Assembly: GCF_019656055.1 (NCBI RefSeq)
Contig: NZ_BPKY01000001.1
Span: 124,001-188,000 of the forward strand
Direction of reading: 5' to 3'
Length of the DNA stretch: 64,000 bases
Source of the DNA: Leuconostoc miyukkimchii
Lineage (GTDB): Bacteria > Bacillota > Bacilli > Lactobacillales > Lactobacillaceae
The notes beneath the pieces are model-generated. The model was not told the origin of the DNA. It ran no database searches and worked only from the letters and a program-made list of their open reading frames with translations. A program made the position numbers and the translations under genes. This document shows positions 26,152-34,423 of this stretch, piece after piece. Positions within the stretch are counted from its first letter, which is position 1, and each line of letters starts with the position of its first letter.

Positions 26152-27945
26152 ATGTTATTAAATTTTATTAATGTGACCCTGGTGTTTAGTATTGGGTTAC
26201 TATTGATGAACGTGATTGCTTTGGCAATTAGTCGACGAACTAAGTTCTTTTTACTAACAACGTTGATCGAACTCATTGTGATTTATCTGGTGTTATATAT
26301 TCAAATGCCACCAAAGAACATGACAGCGTTGTTAAACATTAATCTGTTTCTAGCTATTGGGGCAGTTATTATTAATTTTATTGGCAATGTCGGCTTGTCT
26401 GCTGTAGATAAAATACGTGAATTGGGACAAGAAAGCAATCATAAGCATGCGCGTAATGTTAATGTGCCTGATAAACAAGTGCATTTTTTGCGACGTTATA
26501 TCGTTGTTGCTTTGGTGCCAATTGCGTTGTGGTTTATTGTTGGCGCAACCGCATTTGTCACAAAAATTACAAGTATTGATAATGTTTATGAGTCTATTCC
26601 AACGCAAACAAAGCGTTCGGCAGAGTTATTGACTTCAGCTAAAGATATGCCAATCGCACTGGCACCAGATACTGCAAAACGTAAAATGCAGCAAAAATTT
26701 AGTGTCATTCCAAATTCAAACATGTATGAATTAGATGGTATTACAGCACAAACAGTTAATGGTGAGTACGTGTATGTTGCAACGGTTGAATTTAACGGAT
26801 TCTTCAAGTGGCTAAAAAATAAATACGTTCCAGGTTATTTCATCATTAGTGCAACAGATGTTAATGCGCAACCTAGATTTGTCAAAGAACGCTTGAAATA
26901 TACGACGTCAGCGTATCTCAATGATGATGCTGCCAGAAAAATCTATGCTAAAGCCCCAACCTATGCTAGTACTGGTCGTATGAATTTAGAAATTGACGAT
27001 AAGGGTGTGCCTTATTATATTCAGACTTTGTATCGAGAATATGGTGTATCTGGACGTATGAAATTTAATGAGTTTAAAACTGCCGTGCTTAATGCACAAA
27101 CCGGTGTTGTTAAAATTTATGATGCCAATAAAGCGCCAAAGTTCATTGATGCGCCCATTACTAGTTCTGCAGCCAATCAAATGAATGAATTTTACGGTCG
27201 ATACCAAAAGGGTTGGTGGAACCAAACATCATTAGGTGCAAAGCGCGATGTCAAGGTGCCAACGGATAACGGCATTTATTCTGGTGGACAAATCACACCA
27301 TTAATCGATTCAAAGGGTCATTTGGTATACTTTACGGACTTCACCTCTGGTAACAACGATCAAGACTCAGCATTGGGTTATTCATTAGTTGATGCCCGAA
27401 CTGGTCAATTAACTTATTATCGTGATACGCGCTCAGGTCTGATGGATTCAGATGGTGCTATTAGTATCGCAGATAAGATATACCCCGAAAAGAAGTGGCA
27501 AGCGCATATGCCAATTTTGTATAATATTGATGGCACGCCAACATGGGTGGTTTCATTATTAGATACAAAGGGAATTTTCAAAAAATATGTCTATATCAAT
27601 GCCATTGATAATGATATTGTCATTGACGGTGATAACGCCCAAGAATCATTAGATGATTATCGAAAAGATTTAGCAGAATCTGGGTCAAATAATCGTTCAA
27701 CAGATCCAAAAACGCAGAAGACATTTACTGGTAAAGTATCTCGTGTGGCACTGGTTAATGATGGTAAGACAACAATTGTTAATTTTATGATTGACGGACA
27801 ACCAACTGTCTTTAAAATAGATGCTGATAGTAATCCGACGGTTGTTTTCCTAAAATCAGGGGATGAAGTATCATTTAAGGCGAATGTTTTGGATCAAGCT
27901 AAAATCGCAACGATTGACGATATCACAATTAAAGATTTGAAATAA
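26152..27945 (+). CDS. Membrane protein of unknown function with large outer domain
   Basis: A 597-residue protein I do not recognise. Four hydrophobic helices lie in the first 145 residues (about 1-27, 36-60, 64-88 and 117-140); the remaining 450 residues are soluble and probably extracytoplasmic. That part has two similar-looking stretches rich in beta strands and Tyr/Asp (around 185-330 and 360-470), reminiscent of PepSY-like propeptide folds, and a C-terminal OB-like barrel (TFTGKVSRVALVNDGKTTIV to the end). GGAGG lies 7 bases before the ATG; an upstream in-frame extension to 26116 is not supported. It has its own terminator and a TATAAT at 26079-26084. Confidence 0.75.
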   Translation: MLLNFINVTLVFSIGLLLMNVIALAISRRTKFFLLTTLIELIVIYLVLYIQMPPKNMTALLNINLFLAIGAVIINFIGNVGLSAVDKIRELGQESNHKHARNVNVPDKQVHFLRRYIVVALVPIALWFIVGATAFVTKITSIDNVYESIPTQTKRSAELLTSAKDMPIALAPDTAKRKMQQKFSVIPNSNMYELDGITAQTVNGEYVYVATVEFNGFFKWLKNKYVPGYFIISATDVNAQPRFVKERLKYTTSAYLNDDAARKIYAKAPTYASTGRMNLEIDDKGVPYYIQTLYREYGVSGRMKFNEFKTAVLNAQTGVVKIYDANKAPKFIDAPITSSAANQMNEFYGRYQKGWWNQTSLGAKRDVKVPTDNGIYSGGQITPLIDSKGHLVYFTDFTSGNNDQDSALGYSLVDARTGQLTYYRDTRSGLMDSDGAISIADKIYPEKKWQAHMPILYNIDGTPTWVVSLLDTKGIFKKYVYINAIDNDIVIDGDNAQESLDDYRKDLAESGSNNRSTDPKTQKTFTGKVSRVALVNDGKTTIVNFMIDGQPTVFKIDADSNPTVVFLKSGDEVSFKANVLDQAKIATIDDITIKDLK

Positions 27946-27953
27946 TAAATGGA

Positions 27954-27985
27954 AAACGGTTATTGCGGTAACTGTTTTTTTATAT
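27954..27985 (+). terminator. Terminator of the unknown membrane protein gene
   Basis: Ten-pair stem with one G-T pair and a six-base loop followed by seven Ts, starting 8 bases after the stop codon. Confidence 0.85.
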
Positions 27986-28045
27986 AGAAATGATATAAAA
28001 AATGACGTATAATTAGCATACTTAGAGACTAGAAAGGTAGACATC

Positions 28046-28540
28046 ATGATAACCTATGACACAGCACCGTTTTTGGATCGACAATTGACGCTTTTTAAAA
28101 GTCGTGATGCCCTTGTTTTCATCAGTCTGGCGGATGATGCATGTGCGGATTTTCATTCTTTCTATCCTGACGAACACGTGACACGTGATGAAATACCAGA
28201 AATGCGTTATTTTCAAAGTTATGCTGCTGGTCAATTTGTTGATTGGGCACAACTAAAAACTGCGTATCTCAAGGGAACGCCATTCCAGCGCGATGTCTGG
28301 CAAGCCATGAATAATATGAAATTATCTGAGACACTGACTTATTCTGAATTAGCAATCCGTGCCAACCATCCAACAGCTATTCGAGCAGTGGCCTCGGCAG
28401 TTGGCCGAAATCCATTAACGATTATCAATCCATGCCATCGTATTCTGCCAAAAAGTGGTGGGATTGGCAAGTTTCGTTATGGTTCAGTGATTAAACAAGC
28501 CATATTAGCATTAGATCAACAGCTGATATTAGTAAAGTGA
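28046..28540 (+). CDS. ogt: Methylated-DNA--protein-cysteine methyltransferase
   Basis: Suicide repair protein that takes the alkyl group from O6-alkylguanine. The 164-residue product has the active-site motif INPCHRILPKSG with acceptor Cys, the preceding DNA-binding helix (SELAIRANHPTAIRAVASAVGRNP) and the entry motif KGTPFQRDVW. Length is usual for the Ogt type without an Ada domain. GAAAGG lies before the ATG. It ends 26 bases before rimM, whose promoter lies in the gap. Confidence 0.94.
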   Translation: MITYDTAPFLDRQLTLFKSRDALVFISLADDACADFHSFYPDEHVTRDEIPEMRYFQSYAAGQFVDWAQLKTAYLKGTPFQRDVWQAMNNMKLSETLTYSELAIRANHPTAIRAVASAVGRNPLTIINPCHRILPKSGGIGKFRYGSVIKQAILALDQQLILVK

Positions 28541-28551
28541 CAGTAAAAATC

Positions 28552-28560
28552 TGATATAAT
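28552..28560 (+). promoter_or_regulatory. Extended -10 promoter of rimM-trmD
   Basis: TGATATAAT, a consensus extended -10, ends six bases before the rimM ATG. No Shine-Dalgarno sequence fits in between, so rimM is probably on a leaderless mRNA. Confidence 0.65.
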
Positions 28561-28566
28561 AACATT

Positions 28567-29088
28567 ATGACAAATACAGAAAATTATTTTAAAGTTGGCA
28601 CTATTGTGAATACACACGGCATTCGTGGAGAAGTAAAAATCATGGCAATTACTGATTTTGCTTCTGATCGTTTTAAAAAGGGTGCTGAGTTACAAATCGA
28701 TACAAATCAAGGGTTTGTTCCAGTGAAAGTGCAAGCATCACGCATGCACAAAAACATGTGGTTAGTCTTATTTGAAGGCGTCACAAATATTAATGAGATT
28801 GAAAAATATAAAACACATGATATCTATGTATATGGCGAAGAACGTGCAGTATTAGGCGATGATGAGTATTATTATGATGAAATCATTGGTTGCCGTGTTG
28901 TCGATCTTGCTGGCAATGCGATTGGCACAATCTCTGAAATCATGGAAACTGGCGCCAATGATGTCTGGATTATCCAGCGTGATGGCAAGTCGGACGCCTT
29001 AATTCCTATGATTGATGATGTTGTTAAGCAAGTAGATGTTGAGAATAAGTTGGTAACAATTGACGCGCTGGAAGGGTTGATAGATTAA
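28567..29088 (+). CDS. rimM: 16S rRNA processing protein RimM
   Basis: Assembly factor for the 30S head domain that binds S19. The 173-residue protein has the N-terminal barrel ([20 protein letters not shown]) and the PRC barrel ([43 protein letters not shown]). Stop and trmD start overlap (TAATG). No ribosome binding site is present; the start sits six bases after an extended -10. rimM normally follows rpsP; here rpsP is 7 kb upstream, beyond fruRKA. Confidence 0.95.
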   Translation: MTNTENYFKVGTIVNTHGIRGEVKIMAITDFASDRFKKGAELQIDTNQGFVPVKVQASRMHKNMWLVLFEGVTNINEIEKYKTHDIYVYGEERAVLGDDEYYYDEIIGCRVVDLAGNAIGTISEIMETGANDVWIIQRDGKSDALIPMIDDVVKQVDVENKLVTIDALEGLID

Positions 29089-29822
29089 TGCGGATTGATG
29101 TTTTAAGTTTGTTCCCTGATATGTTTACGCCCTTGAAACAATCGATTTTAGGCAAAGCAATTGATAAAGGGGCGTTAGATTTTCATGTCACAGATTTTCG
29201 TGACTATACCGACAATAAGCATAATAACGTTGATGACTATCCATTTGGTGGTGGTGCGGGGATGTTATTGATGGCGCAACCTATTTTTGATGCGATGTCT
29301 GCTGTTGAAAAGCAAGCTGGCAGTAAGGGACATGTTGTACTACTCGACCCAGCTGGTCGTAAATTTGACCATCATGTTGCGGAAGAATTAGCACAAAAGG
29401 AGCACTTAACCTTTATTGCCGGCCACTATGAAGGTTATGATGAACGTATTCGTGAATTAGTTGATGATGAAATATCGTTAGGTGATTATGTTCTAACTGG
29501 CGGAGAACTTGGTGCCATGGTTATTATTGACGCAACAGCACGATTTTTACCTGATGTCTTGGGGAATAATGTCAGTGCTGCGGAAGATTCATTTCAAGAT
29601 AACCTACTAGAATTTCCACAATATACACGACCTGCTGAATTTCGTGGGCGGAAAGTACCAGATGTGCTAATGAGTGGTAATCATGCAAAAATTGCTGATT
29701 GGCGTCTCAAAGAGTCATTAAGACGCACATGGCAACGACGACCAGATCTACTAGCAAACCGCCCCCTAACAAAAAAAGAACGCGACCTACTAGATGATGT
29801 AAAGCACGAGTCCGAGCTTTAG
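29088..29822 (+). CDS. trmD: tRNA (guanine-N1-)-methyltransferase
   Basis: Makes m1G37 in tRNAs and so prevents frameshifting. The 244-residue knotted SPOUT enzyme shows [35 protein letters not shown], the SAM-binding knot ([15 protein letters not shown]) and the catalytic-side [10 protein letters not shown]. The gene's last 24 bases lie inside a 49-base direct repeat that recurs just downstream, so the C-terminal codons may have been altered by that duplication. rplS, its usual downstream neighbour, is at the other end of the window. Confidence 0.95.
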   Translation: MRIDVLSLFPDMFTPLKQSILGKAIDKGALDFHVTDFRDYTDNKHNNVDDYPFGGGAGMLLMAQPIFDAMSAVEKQAGSKGHVVLLDPAGRKFDHHVAEELAQKEHLTFIAGHYEGYDERIRELVDDEISLGDYVLTGGELGAMVIIDATARFLPDVLGNNVSAAEDSFQDNLLEFPQYTRPAEFRGRKVPDVLMSGNHAKIADWRLKESLRRTWQRRPDLLANRPLTKKERDLLDDVKHESEL

Positions 29823-29904
29823 CTCGCAACCGTGACTTATCTCAATGGAATGGTGGTAAAGCACGAGTCCGAGCTTTAGCTCGCAACCGTGACTTATCTC
29901 AATG
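29799..29904 (+). repeat. Pair of 49-base direct repeats at the trmD 3' end
   Basis: Bases 29799-29847 and 29856-29904 are identical over 49 bases with a period of 57. The first copy includes the last codons and stop of trmD. Each copy contains CGAGCTTTAGCTCG, a small stem-loop. This is either a local duplication or two copies of a short repeat element; no coding potential is seen in the second copy. Confidence 0.92.
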
Positions 29905-29912
29905 ATACAAAG

Positions 29913-29948
29913 AAAAAGCAAAGCACAAAATATGTGCTTTGCTTTTTT
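29913..29948 (+). terminator. Terminator of rimM-trmD
   Basis: Nearly perfect 14-bp stem flanked by an A-tract and a T-tract, just after the 49-base repeats. Confidence 0.9.
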
Positions 29949-29949
29949 G

Positions 29950-30259
29950 TAATATTAACGTAATGGCATAGTTGTCTACTAATCGGTATACTTGAGGTAT
30001 AAACATTAAAGATAGATTAAAATATTGACGTTTCGTTGATGTGATAAAAATTCTAATCTCATGATGGTAAACACGTTCCTAATAAAATTGTAGCTAGTCC
30101 TTAAAAGCCAATTCATCAGTCAAAGATTGTTGTGTCTTTAAAAAAGGGAAAAACTTAATACTTAAAGCTCACAATCTTATCAAGCAAGATGAAACTGGCA
30201 ATCAGGCTGTCTATTGGCTATTTTATCGACACAGTTGATGAGAAGTGAGGATACTAAAA
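29950..30259. other. Gene-free stretch before the envelope polymer region
   Basis: About 310 AT-rich bases with no intact gene. A frame without a start codon is open for 46 codons (30098-30235) and ends in ETGNQAVYWLFYRHS; it could be the tail of a decayed gene, but its family is not recognised. TTGACG at 30025-30030 is a possible -35 without a convincing -10. Confidence 0.4.
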
Positions 30260-31411
30260 ATGAATCAAGATGAATTTAAAGTATCAGTTGTTATAGCACA
30301 TTACAATGCTGGAGAGTACATTCGTAAAGCGTTAGACTCTCTAGTTCGGCAAACAATGCCGCAAGAAGATTTTGAAATCATCATTGTTGATGACAAAAGT
30401 ACGCAACCGTTGGATATTATTCAAGCGTATCGTGATAAAATATCACATTTAAAAGTAATTATTGAAGAAAAAAATCATGGCTATCCTAGTATTCCTAGAA
30501 ATCATGGCATTGATAACGCACGAGGAACTTTCGTGATGTTGATGGATCAAGATGATAATCTAGCTGACGATACGTTACAGGCCTTTGTGACATTTGCTGG
30601 TGATGATTCGGATGTCATCATTGGTAAATATGCAGCAGGTAAAAAATTTAATGGTACACAGGTGCCATTTAAAATTAGACATAATATTAAAAATGCTGAT
30701 ATGGTAAAAAATCACATTTTAAGTACACTAGCGCCACATAAGATGTACCGTAGATCGATGTTAAATGCGCATCATGTTCGTTTCTATGACAGTGGCTATA
30801 TTCCAGTCGAAGAAGATCAAGTGTTCAACATCAAGGCTTATTCGGTAGCTAGAAATATTTCGATTTTAGCAGATAAAAACTATTATTTTTGGAATCAACG
30901 AGATGATTTTGGTAATCTTGGCAAAAGTTCAACTTATACCTATGATGAACCATGGAAATTTTTAAATATTTTATCAGAAGTTTTTACTATTGTCGAATCA
31001 TCACCCAAATGGACCACAGAATTAAAGTCACGGCTTAAAGCGATGTATATTGGTCGCTTATTCAATAGTGCGTATACTGATGTTCTTGAAATTATTAAGA
31101 TTCAAAAAAATGAGCAACAAAGAGGCATATTAATTGCCGGTCTGAGAGAAATCATTAACAAGCGTATGGCTTATCCAAGTCTTTGGGATGTACCACAAGC
31201 GAGTCAGTGGCTTGTTCTGGGAATTAAGGAGGGGATGAACTATGATGAATTACTAAATCTCAAAACAGAGCTCTTTTTACCTAGTCGTTTATTAGTAGAA
31301 CACACGTACTTTCTCAATGGTAAGCATGTGAGGGATATGAATATTAAAGGTCAATTTTATCCCGTGCCAATTGATTTTTTAGAAGATAGTGCGCCAATTG
31401 ATGTCTGTTAA
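30260..31411 (+). CDS. Family 2 glycosyltransferase
   Basis: A 383-residue cytoplasmic GT-A enzyme. VSVVIAHYNAGEYIRKALDSL and FEIIIVDDKST make the nucleotide-binding fold, YPSIPRNHGIDNARG is the typical GT2 loop, and MLMDQDDNLADD is the DxD-type metal site. The remaining 200 residues are a helical C-terminal part as in capsule and teichoic acid GT2 proteins. Donor and acceptor unknown. Start at ATG 30260, nine bases after GTGAGG. It stands at the head of the polymer region, 47 bases before rmlA. Confidence 0.85.
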   Translation: MNQDEFKVSVVIAHYNAGEYIRKALDSLVRQTMPQEDFEIIIVDDKSTQPLDIIQAYRDKISHLKVIIEEKNHGYPSIPRNHGIDNARGTFVMLMDQDDNLADDTLQAFVTFAGDDSDVIIGKYAAGKKFNGTQVPFKIRHNIKNADMVKNHILSTLAPHKMYRRSMLNAHHVRFYDSGYIPVEEDQVFNIKAYSVARNISILADKNYYFWNQRDDFGNLGKSSTYTYDEPWKFLNILSEVFTIVESSPKWTTELKSRLKAMYIGRLFNSAYTDVLEIIKIQKNEQQRGILIAGLREIINKRMAYPSLWDVPQASQWLVLGIKEGMNYDELLNLKTELFLPSRLLVEHTYFLNGKHVRDMNIKGQFYPVPIDFLEDSAPIDVC

Positions 31412-31458
31412 CAGCGGATAATAATCTGTTGTGATGTTGTACATTTAAGGAGAAAAAA

Positions 31459-32331
31459 ATGAAAGGTATTATTTTAGCTGGTGGTTCCGGATCGCGATTG
31501 TATCCGATTACGCGATCGACAAGTAAGCAACTTGTTCCAATTTATGATAAACCAATGATTTATTATCCACTATCTGTTTTGATGTTGGCAGGTATTAAAG
31601 AAATTTTACTGATTTCCACACCAGAGTATGTTAGTCAGTTTGAGGAGCTGTTTGGTGATGGCCATGATATCGGGCTCAACATCACATATGCTATTCAAGA
31701 CCAACCGCGTGGGTTAGCAGATGCCTTTATTGTTGGTGCTGATTTTATTGGTCAGGACACAGTAGCACTAGTTCTAGGTGACAATATATTTTACGGGGCT
31801 GGGTTATCTGAAAAACTGCAAGAAGCGGCTCAAAAATCATCTGGTGCCACAGTTTTTGGTTATCAAGTCAAAGATCCAGAACGTTTTGGCGTTGTCGCTT
31901 TTGACAAACAGGGGAAAGCCGTATCAATCGTTGAAAAACCGGAAAAACCAGAATCAAATTATGCAGTGACTGGACTTTATTTTTATGATAATGATGTGGT
32001 CGATATTGCTACTAGCGTTAAGCCTTCAGCACGTGGTGAAATTGAAATTTCTGATGTTAATCAAGCATATTTAGATCGTGGCGACCTAGATGTTCAGGTT
32101 ATGGGACGTGGTTATGCATGGCTTGATACGGGAACACATGATTCGCTACTTGAGGCTTCGTCGTTTATCGCTACGATTCAAAAACAACAAAATTTGAAAG
32201 TCGCTTCAATTGAAGAAATTGCTTATCGTATGGGATATATTGATCTTGCACAATTAGAAGCATTGGCACAGCCACTTAAAAAGAACGATTATGGGCAATA
32301 TTTGTTACGACTTGTAGATGAAGAAAGTTAA
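31459..32331 (+). CDS. rmlA: Glucose-1-phosphate thymidylyltransferase
   Basis: First step of dTDP-L-rhamnose synthesis. The 290-residue nucleotidyltransferase has the signature [18 protein letters not shown] at the N terminus, the [15 protein letters not shown] and [10 protein letters not shown] (metal Asp) motifs, and the RmlA tail with [25 protein letters not shown] precedes the ATG. The other rhamnose genes (rmlCBD) are 19 kb downstream, beyond the teichoic-acid-like cluster. Confidence 0.96.
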   Translation: MKGIILAGGSGSRLYPITRSTSKQLVPIYDKPMIYYPLSVLMLAGIKEILLISTPEYVSQFEELFGDGHDIGLNITYAIQDQPRGLADAFIVGADFIGQDTVALVLGDNIFYGAGLSEKLQEAAQKSSGATVFGYQVKDPERFGVVAFDKQGKAVSIVEKPEKPESNYAVTGLYFYDNDVVDIATSVKPSARGEIEISDVNQAYLDRGDLDVQVMGRGYAWLDTGTHDSLLEASSFIATIQKQQNLKVASIEEIAYRMGYIDLAQLEALAQPLKKNDYGQYLLRLVDEES

Positions 32332-32360
32332 CAACGTTACATGAGTTTTAAATTCAAGCT

Positions 32361-32395
32361 GTCACTGAGACAATTAGCGTCTGAGTGACTTTTTA
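32361..32395 (+). terminator. Terminator of rmlA
   Basis: An 11-bp stem with one mismatch (32361-32371 with 32379-32389) followed by Ts, 29 bases after the rmlA stop. Confidence 0.8.
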
Positions 32396-32441
32396 TTACT
32401 CGGTATTTATGTGAAATAATTAATGATAGGTCACGATAACA

Positions 32442-33473
32442 ATGACAAAAGACAAACTAAAACCAGCTAACTTGAAAACAACTGTCTCACAGATACAATA
32501 TGGGACGGCACATGAATACTTACGAACATTGGGAAATCATACTATTCGAGATAGAGAACTTGTAGGTATTGCTAGACTAATGACACACTTTACTGAAGAT
32601 GTGTCAGCTTTTCAGCATGTCTATATTGGTTATGCTATACCACAGTTGAGTAAAGAATTTGATCTATTAATAATTGATAAACAACACCATGTCATTAACA
32701 TTGAACTTAAAAGTGATCTTTACTATGACGAAGAAAAAGTTAGGAAACAACTTGTCAGTAATAAGCATTATCTTGATCAGGTTGTGAGCCATGTGCAATT
32801 GTTTACTTACAATTCCGACATGGATGTGATTTATACTTTAACTGAGATGAACACTTTAGAAAAAATGAGTTTGAGTGATCATAATCGTTTCAGACAATCT
32901 CATTTTTACCAATCAATCATGAATTTTAAGAGTATATCACTTGGTGATATTGACCAATTACTTTATCCAAGAGTCTATGGCTTGTCGCCATTCAAAGATA
33001 CGGCAGAATTTTTAGCTGGTAATTATCAACTTACTTACGCGCAAAAACAAGTGCAGGATAAAATGCTAACCATTCAGACTCCAGGCGTTTACGTAGTTAA
33101 AGTAACAACAGGGGTCGACAAAACATTAATGGTATATGACACAGTTAAAAGTCTGAAGCCTGATGCAACAGTATTAACAGTACATATTGGGCAATTGAAT
33201 AAGGCACATAATGAGCTAAAAAAACATGCTGGTTGGGATATTTTACCTGAACGTCAGTTTTTAAAAAAAGTTAAAAGTGACCGTATGCAGTATTTTGACT
33301 ATATTGTTATTGATGAGGCAGAAAAATTATCAGTGAAACATGTGAATATGTTGACGAAATATTTTAAGCAACAAAATACGATTGTTTTTTTGATTGGTGA
33401 TCCAAATAGAAACAGTATATATTCAGGAAAAATGGATACTTTTGTGATACAAAAAGCAATATTTAGTGCATGA
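32442..33473 (+). CDS. PD-(D/E)XK nuclease-like domain fused to a shortened helicase-like ATPase
   Basis: A 343-residue protein whose job is unknown. Residues 60-115 resemble a restriction-type nuclease core: EFDLLIIDKQHHVINIELKSD gives the Asp and the ExK. Residues 215-335 look like a superfamily 1/DUF2075-type motor: a P-loop position reading VTTGVDKTLMVYD (Lys-Thr kept, glycines mostly lost), a Walker B DYIVIDEAEKLS, and a motif III-like FLIGDPNRN. The chain ends soon after, so the second motor half is missing. It is monocistronic, between rmlA and the priming transferase, with only a weak ribosome binding site. It may be a degraded helicase-nuclease or a defence-type protein; family placement is tentative. 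Confidence 0.6.
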   Translation: MTKDKLKPANLKTTVSQIQYGTAHEYLRTLGNHTIRDRELVGIARLMTHFTEDVSAFQHVYIGYAIPQLSKEFDLLIIDKQHHVINIELKSDLYYDEEKVRKQLVSNKHYLDQVVSHVQLFTYNSDMDVIYTLTEMNTLEKMSLSDHNRFRQSHFYQSIMNFKSISLGDIDQLLYPRVYGLSPFKDTAEFLAGNYQLTYAQKQVQDKMLTIQTPGVYVVKVTTGVDKTLMVYDTVKSLKPDATVLTVHIGQLNKAHNELKKHAGWDILPERQFLKKVKSDRMQYFDYIVIDEAEKLSVKHVNMLTKYFKQQNTIVFLIGDPNRNSIYSGKMDTFVIQKAIFSA

Positions 33474-33496
33474 AAGTGTTATAAAAATAGACTATT

Positions 33497-33516
33497 AGTG
33501 ATTTTTATCACTTTTT
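33497..33516 (+). terminator. Weak terminator after the nuclease/helicase-like gene
   Basis: AGTGAT (33497-33502) pairs with ATCACT (33507-33512), followed by four Ts. The stem is short, so efficiency is doubtful. Confidence 0.5.
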
Positions 33517-33633
33517 AGTATGTTTTAAAACCCCTAAATGATTAACGTTAAGCAAAAAATATGAGTAAAAAAAGAGATATAAATAAGCAAGTGTAACATT
33601 TTTGTAAAGACAACGTAATAGGTTAGTTTTCAT

Positions 33634-33664
33634 TTAATATGTATACTAAAAGAATACATATTAA
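33634..33664. promoter_or_regulatory. 11-bp perfect inverted repeat upstream of the polymer cluster
   Basis: TTAATATGTAT (33634-33644) and ATACATATTAA (33654-33664) form a perfect inverted repeat with a nine-base centre, in the 329-base gene-free stretch before wbaP. No T-run follows, so it is better read as a possible operator than a terminator. The rest of the stretch is AT-rich, without a clear promoter. Confidence 0.5.
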
Positions 33665-33802
33665 TGTGAAAATAATATGATATTCATACAGTATGAGTAG
33701 TTATGGCGCAATTTTTATAGTTAGAGATGGAATTTTCGTTAAAATCAGATAATAATACTTTTTATCAAAAATTTTGAATACTTGGCTTGGATGGGAGTGT
33801 GT

Positions 33803-34423
33803 ATGAATATTACGGCGTCGGGACATTCAGTTTACAGAAATTATATTAAGCGACCAATAGATCTTTTTTCGGCATTATTGCTTCTTATTTTATTGTCACC
33901 CATATTCTTAATAGTTTTTGTCGTGTTACGTCTCACAACAAAAGATAGTGCTTTTTATCAACAAGAACGCGTTGGACAGTACGGAAAAACGTTTCAAATT
34001 TACAAATTCAGAACACTGCCTAAAAACACACCAATTTTGGTTGGTAAACAGCGCGTTAAGATTAGAAACCGTGTTTCAAAGTTTGCAAGATTTTTAAGAA
34101 GTACATCAATTGATGAATTACCGCAGCTGATTAATGTTGTTAAGGGTGATATGAGTTTAATTGGTCCACGCCCTGTTGTGCCACAAGAAGCTGAGCTGAC
34201 AGACTTACGAGAAGCATCGGGTGCACTGAGTGTAAAACCTGGACTGACTGGGTTGGCTCAAGTTAACGGGCGTAAACATTTAGGAAATATGCAGAAAGCT
34301 GATTTTGATGCGAAATATGCAGAACGCTTAACTTTTTTGGGTGATGTGGCTATTATTTTACGCACATTACCAATTATTATTGAAAGAGATGGTGTGAGAA
34401 AATTTTTCAAAAAAAGGTATTAA
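33803..34423 (+). CDS. Undecaprenyl-phosphate sugar-1-phosphate transferase (WbaP/CpsE catalytic type)
   Basis: Primes polymer synthesis by moving a hexose-1-phosphate onto undecaprenyl phosphate at the inner membrane face. The 206-residue protein is the short form: membrane anchor KRPIDLFSALLLLILLSPIF, then the catalytic core with YQQERVGQYGKTFQIYKFRT, SIDELPQLINVVKGDMSLIG plus PRP, and KPGLTGLAQVNGR. The ATG at 33803 follows GGGAG; an in-frame TTG at 33782 is less likely. First gene of the cluster. Its tail overlaps the likely start of the next gene through a seven-A run. Confidence 0.92.
   Translation: MNITASGHSVYRNYIKRPIDLFSALLLLILLSPIFLIVFVVLRLTTKDSAFYQQERVGQYGKTFQIYKFRTLPKNTPILVGKQRVKIRNRVSKFARFLRSTSIDELPQLINVVKGDMSLIGPRPVVPQEAELTDLREASGALSVKPGLTGLAQVNGRKHLGNMQKADFDAKYAERLTFLGDVAIILRTLPIIIERDGVRKFFKKRY

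Noticed and set aside
30098-30235. Decayed gene in front of the polymer region
   Set aside because: Forty-six open codons without a start and with no recognised family are too little evidence to call a pseudogene.
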